Translations under genes and position numbers: made by a program
Shown here: positions 15,022 to 17,342 of the stretch, piece by piece
How the letters are laid out: every line of letters begins with the position of its first letter
Position numbering within the stretch: position 1 is the stretch's first letter
Origin: Treponema sp.
GTDB taxonomy: Bacteria; Spirochaetota; Spirochaetia; Treponematales; Treponemataceae
Direction: 5' to 3'
Assembly: GCA_016297405.1 (NCBI GenBank)
Contig: JAEDGP010000041.1
Coordinates: 1 to 17,342 of the forward strand
DNA: 17,342 nucleotides
Notes under the pieces: model-generated
Databases searched by the model: none
What the model saw: only the letters and a program-made list of their open reading frames with translations
What the model was told of the DNA's origin: nothing

Positions 15022-15050
15022 TAGAAAACCGTCAAAAAATCCGCTAAAAT
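15022..15050 (+). promoter_or_regulatory. Candidate promoter of pyrF placing the transcript start at the ATG
   Basis: TAGAAA (15022-15027, 4 of 6) and TAAAAT (15045-15050, 5 of 6) are 17 bp apart. Only 6 nt separate the -10 from the pyrF ATG at 15057, and no Shine-Dalgarno is present. The same -10 bases include an ATG (15049-15051) opening a three-codon frame whose TGA overlaps the pyrF start. Confidence 0.45.
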
Positions 15051-15056
15051 GAAAAC

Positions 15057-15986
15057 ATGACAACAATACATAAAATGCAGGAATTACAGGCCCTGGCCGC
15101 AGAACGCGGACCATTGTGCGTTGGTTTGGATACAGATCCATCATATCTTCCAGAATCGGTAATTAAATCAGTGGGTTCGGCTACAGAAGCTGTTCTTGCT
15201 TACAACAAAGAAATCATCCGCCGTATTGCAGCCGACAAATCAGCTTGCTGCTGTAAGGTTCAGATTGCTTACTACGAATCAATGGGACTTGAAGGCATGA
15301 AAGTTTATGCAAAAACCCTTAAGGCTGTTCAGGAAGCTGGCCTTATTGCCATCAGCGACATTAAGCGTGGAGATATTGCTGCAACGGCAGATGCTTATGC
15401 CCGCGCTCATTTTACAGGTGACTTTGAAACAGATATCATTACAATCAATCCATACATGGGTTTTGATACTCTTACACCTTTCACAAACTATGCCGCACCA
15501 GAAAAAGGCGGAAAAGGTGTCTTTGTACTCCTTTGTACTTCAAATCCTGGCATGACAGACATTGAACATCAGGAACTTAAGGCTGGCGGACTTCTTCTTG
15601 AAAGAGTCGGTAACGAAATCGCCCGCATAAATGAAGGTTATAAAACAAACTACGCTACACAGACTTGCGGCCCAATTGGTGCAGTAGTCGGAGCTACTCA
15701 GGAAGCCGATGCCCGCCGTCTTCGTGACCAGTATCCTGAAACTTTCTTCCTTATTCCTGGTTATGGAGCTCAGGGAGGAGCCGCAAGAATCGCAGCCACA
15801 CTTCTTGACCGCTGTGGTGGTACAGTAAACTCCAGCCGCGGAATTCTTTGCGCCTGGAAAAAGGATGCTGAACTGGAAGCAAAACGCGAAGCCGGCGGCC
15901 TTTCCCTTGCTGACATAGCGGATGCAGCTGCTCGTAACGCTTTGTTCAGCAAAGACGATTTGCTCAAAGCAAAAGCAAGTCTGTAA
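15057..15986 (+). CDS. pyrF: Orotidine 5'-phosphate decarboxylase (long, group 2 type)
   Basis: This 309-residue enzyme catalyses the last step of UMP synthesis, decarboxylating OMP. Length and sequence fit the longer group-2 PyrF rather than the 230-240-residue E. coli type. GLDTDPSYLP (23-32) binds substrate, K67 in CKVQIAYYE is the first catalytic lysine, and SDIKRGDI (100-107) carries the D101-K103-D106 charge network. PGYGAQGG (234-241) and NSSRGI (258-263) form the phosphate-binding end. All key residues are present. The ATG at 15057 has no ribosome binding site; a -10-like hexamer ends 6 nt upstream. The next ATG (15075) is less likely because it would remove the start of the domain only slightly and also lacks a site. 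paaK follows after 39 nt on the same strand and is probably co-transcribed. Confidence 0.95.
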   Translation: MTTIHKMQELQALAAERGPLCVGLDTDPSYLPESVIKSVGSATEAVLAYNKEIIRRIAADKSACCCKVQIAYYESMGLEGMKVYAKTLKAVQEAGLIAISDIKRGDIAATADAYARAHFTGDFETDIITINPYMGFDTLTPFTNYAAPEKGGKGVFVLLCTSNPGMTDIEHQELKAGGLLLERVGNEIARINEGYKTNYATQTCGPIGAVVGATQEADARRLRDQYPETFFLIPGYGAQGGAARIAATLLDRCGGTVNSSRGILCAWKKDAELEAKREAGGLSLADIADAAARNALFSKDDLLKAKASL

Positions 15987-16025
15987 TCTTTAGCGTTTTA
16001 AAAAATCACAAACGAAGGCATCAAA

Positions 16026-17270
16026 ATGAAACTGACAGAATTACAGCTTGAACAAATCCGTGCACAAATCAAGCGCGTGAAAGATTGCGGAAATCCTTTT
16101 TATACAGAACGCTTTAAGGATGTTAATCCAGAAGATATAAATACCCAGGAAGATTTCGAAAACCTGGTTCCGTTTTGCACAAAGCAGGATCTTCGCGACG
16201 CATATCCACTTGGACTTGCGGCTGTTCCAGAAGAAGAAATCGTTCGCATCCACTCATCATCTGGCACAACAGGCGCCCCAGTAATTGTTCCTTACACAAA
16301 AAAAGATGTTGACGATTGGGCCACTATGTTTGCCCGTTGTTATGAACTTGCTGGAATCACAAACAAGGACCGCATTCAGATTACTCCAGGCTACGGACTG
16401 TGGACTGCCGGCATTGGTTTCCAGGCAGGATGTGAAAAACTTGGCGCAATGGCCATTCCTATGGGCCCTGGAAATACCGAAAAGCAGCTTATGATGATGC
16501 AGGATCTTAAGGCAACAGTTATTTGCGCTACATCATCATACGCCCTTTTGCTTGCAGAACAAGTTGAAGCACGTGGCCTGAAAAACAACATAAAACTCAA
16601 GAAAGGTGTAATCGGTTCTGAACGCTGGGGCGACAAAATGCGCGAACGCATTCAAAGCATACTTGGCATTGAACTTTTCGATATTTATGGACTCACAGAA
16701 TGTTATGGTCCTGGCATTGGAATCAACTGCGACAAATCCGACAAAGGCATGCACATTTTCGACGATTTCATCTATATCGAAATACTTGATCCGCAAACCG
16801 GTAAACCTGTCCCAGAAGGCGAAATTGGAGAAATCACTCTCACCACACTGGTAAAAGAAGGCGCCCCATTATTCCGTTTCCGAACCCATGACCTTGCCGC
16901 CTTTGTAACAGAAAAATGTCCATGCGGTCGCTCATATCCTAGAATCACACAGATTCTTGGCCGCTCAGACGATATGGTAAAAGTTAAAGGAAACATCATA
17001 TTCCCTTCAACCCTGGAAGATGTAATAAAATCTGTTCCAGGCACTTCTTCTGAATATCGGGCAAAAATCGAACACGAAAACGGCAAAGACAAAATGACCG
17101 TATTCGTTGAAGTAGAACCAGGCGTCGACCGCGTTGAAGTTTCCCTTGGAATCAAATACGTGTTCAAACAGAAATATAATATGACTCCAGAAGTAGAAGT
17201 CGTAGGCATTGGCGAACTTCCAAGAAGCGAAAAGAAAACAAAGCGCATCGAAGATTTAAGATTCGAATAA
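16026..17270 (+). CDS. paaK: Phenylacetate-CoA ligase family enzyme (PaaK-like)
   Basis: This 414-residue adenylate-forming ligase has the compact PaaK layout. It is expected to activate an aryl acid (phenylacetate or a related arylacetate) with ATP and CoA. Motifs are HSSSGTTGAPV (76-86), PGYGLWTAG (121-129), YGLTECYGPG (221-230), FRTHDLA (285-291), CPCGR (298-302), LGRSDDMVKVKG (311-322) and the closing PRSEKKTKRI, in which K404 aligns with the catalytic lysine. The protein is soluble. The ATG at 16026 has GAAGG about 9 nt upstream. In anaerobes, PaaK homologues often work with indolepyruvate/2-oxoacid ferredoxin oxidoreductases in aromatic amino-acid fermentation, but no such gene is inside this window. 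The adjacent pyrF gives no metabolic reason for the pairing. Family assignment is strong; the true substrate is not shown. Confidence 0.9.
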   Translation: MKLTELQLEQIRAQIKRVKDCGNPFYTERFKDVNPEDINTQEDFENLVPFCTKQDLRDAYPLGLAAVPEEEIVRIHSSSGTTGAPVIVPYTKKDVDDWATMFARCYELAGITNKDRIQITPGYGLWTAGIGFQAGCEKLGAMAIPMGPGNTEKQLMMMQDLKATVICATSSYALLLAEQVEARGLKNNIKLKKGVIGSERWGDKMRERIQSILGIELFDIYGLTECYGPGIGINCDKSDKGMHIFDDFIYIEILDPQTGKPVPEGEIGEITLTTLVKEGAPLFRFRTHDLAAFVTEKCPCGRSYPRITQILGRSDDMVKVKGNIIFPSTLEDVIKSVPGTSSEYRAKIEHENGKDKMTVFVEVEPGVDRVEVSLGIKYVFKQKYNMTPEVEVVGIGELPRSEKKTKRIEDLRFE

Positions 17271-17287
17271 TTTTTTTAATCTGAATG

Positions 17288-17339
17288 AGGGGCTGTCCAA
17301 TAAGTTTGCATTACGGTGGTTGAGTTTATCGAAACCACC
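17288..17339 (+). repeat. 34-nt dispersed repeat, copy 2, extended by a palindrome
   Basis: Positions 17288-17321 repeat copy 1 at 12945-12978 exactly. Here the last bases GGTGGTT (17315-17321) pair with AACCACC (17333-17339), giving a 7-bp stem around an 11-nt loop. It starts 18 nt after the paaK stop and may continue beyond the window end. No U-tract is visible, so it is not a typical terminator. It may be a REP-like or MITE-like element, which is inference. Confidence 0.75.
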
Positions 17340-17342
17340 ACA

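Noticed and set aside
16772..17248. 158-codon minus-strand frame inside paaK
   Set aside because: It is the antisense shadow of a strongly conserved gene; its codons and composition show no independent protein character.
12945..17321. Composite mobile element bounded by the two 34-nt repeats
   Set aside because: The repeats are direct, there is no transposase or integrase, and the enclosed genes have ordinary composition. Each repeat is better explained as an independent dispersed copy.
1..17342. CRISPR array, tRNA or rRNA genes
   Set aside because: Reading all intergenic regions showed no regularly spaced repeats, tRNA cloverleaf or rRNA-like sequence.

Overview
The window looks like a chromosomal segment of a host-associated spirochaete, probably Treponema. 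This rests on overall protein flavour, moderate-to-low GC, a fused PyrK-PyrD, a long group-2 PyrF, and a solitary PTS EIIC-like membrane protein. The assignment is inference; no rRNA or other marker is present. I see no tRNA, rRNA, CRISPR array, transposase, prophage or plasmid function. All genes except the first, which is cut by the window edge, appear intact.

Layout. (1) 1-2944, plus strand: the C-terminal part of an EAL c-di-GMP phosphodiesterase, then the ATP-dependent helicase gene hrpB. (2) 2941-3852, minus strand: a hemolysin III/PAQR-like membrane protein with an added charged N-terminal helix, tail-to-tail and overlapping hrpB. (3) 4107-5345, plus: a PTS EIIC-type membrane protein with an unusual Thr/Ala/Glu-rich insert, followed by a long structured terminator region. 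(4) 9740-5548, minus, probably one transcript from a good promoter at 9772-9800: a nuclease-fold-like protein of unknown role, a four-S1-domain RNA-binding protein, and a secreted family 31 glycoside hydrolase. (5) 10814-9915, minus: metF (folate/methionine). (6) 11135-12931, plus: a fused pyrK-pyrD dihydroorotate dehydrogenase. (7) 14857-13103, minus: a long-chain acyl-CoA synthetase sharing a bidirectional terminator with pyrK-pyrD. (8) 15057-17270, plus: pyrF, then a PaaK-type aryl-CoA ligase.

How the genes relate. Two pyrimidine steps (dihydroorotate oxidation and OMP decarboxylation) lie about 2 kb apart, separated by an opposite-strand acyl-CoA synthetase. Two adenylate-forming CoA ligases of different families flank pyrF. 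The GH31 enzyme points to alpha-glycoside scavenging outside the inner membrane, though no sugar transporter is adjacent to it.

Most genes are recognisable housekeeping or catabolic genes, and I do not see a clear new multi-gene system. The points most worth a second look are: three genes (hrpB, metF, pyrF) with no Shine-Dalgarno and a -10-like hexamer 5-6 nt before the ATG, which may be leaderless; the PAQR-like protein with an altered metal site; the nuclease-like protein with a probable catalytic Asp-to-Asn change; a 34-nt exact repeat after two plus-strand genes; and several intergenic hairpins.
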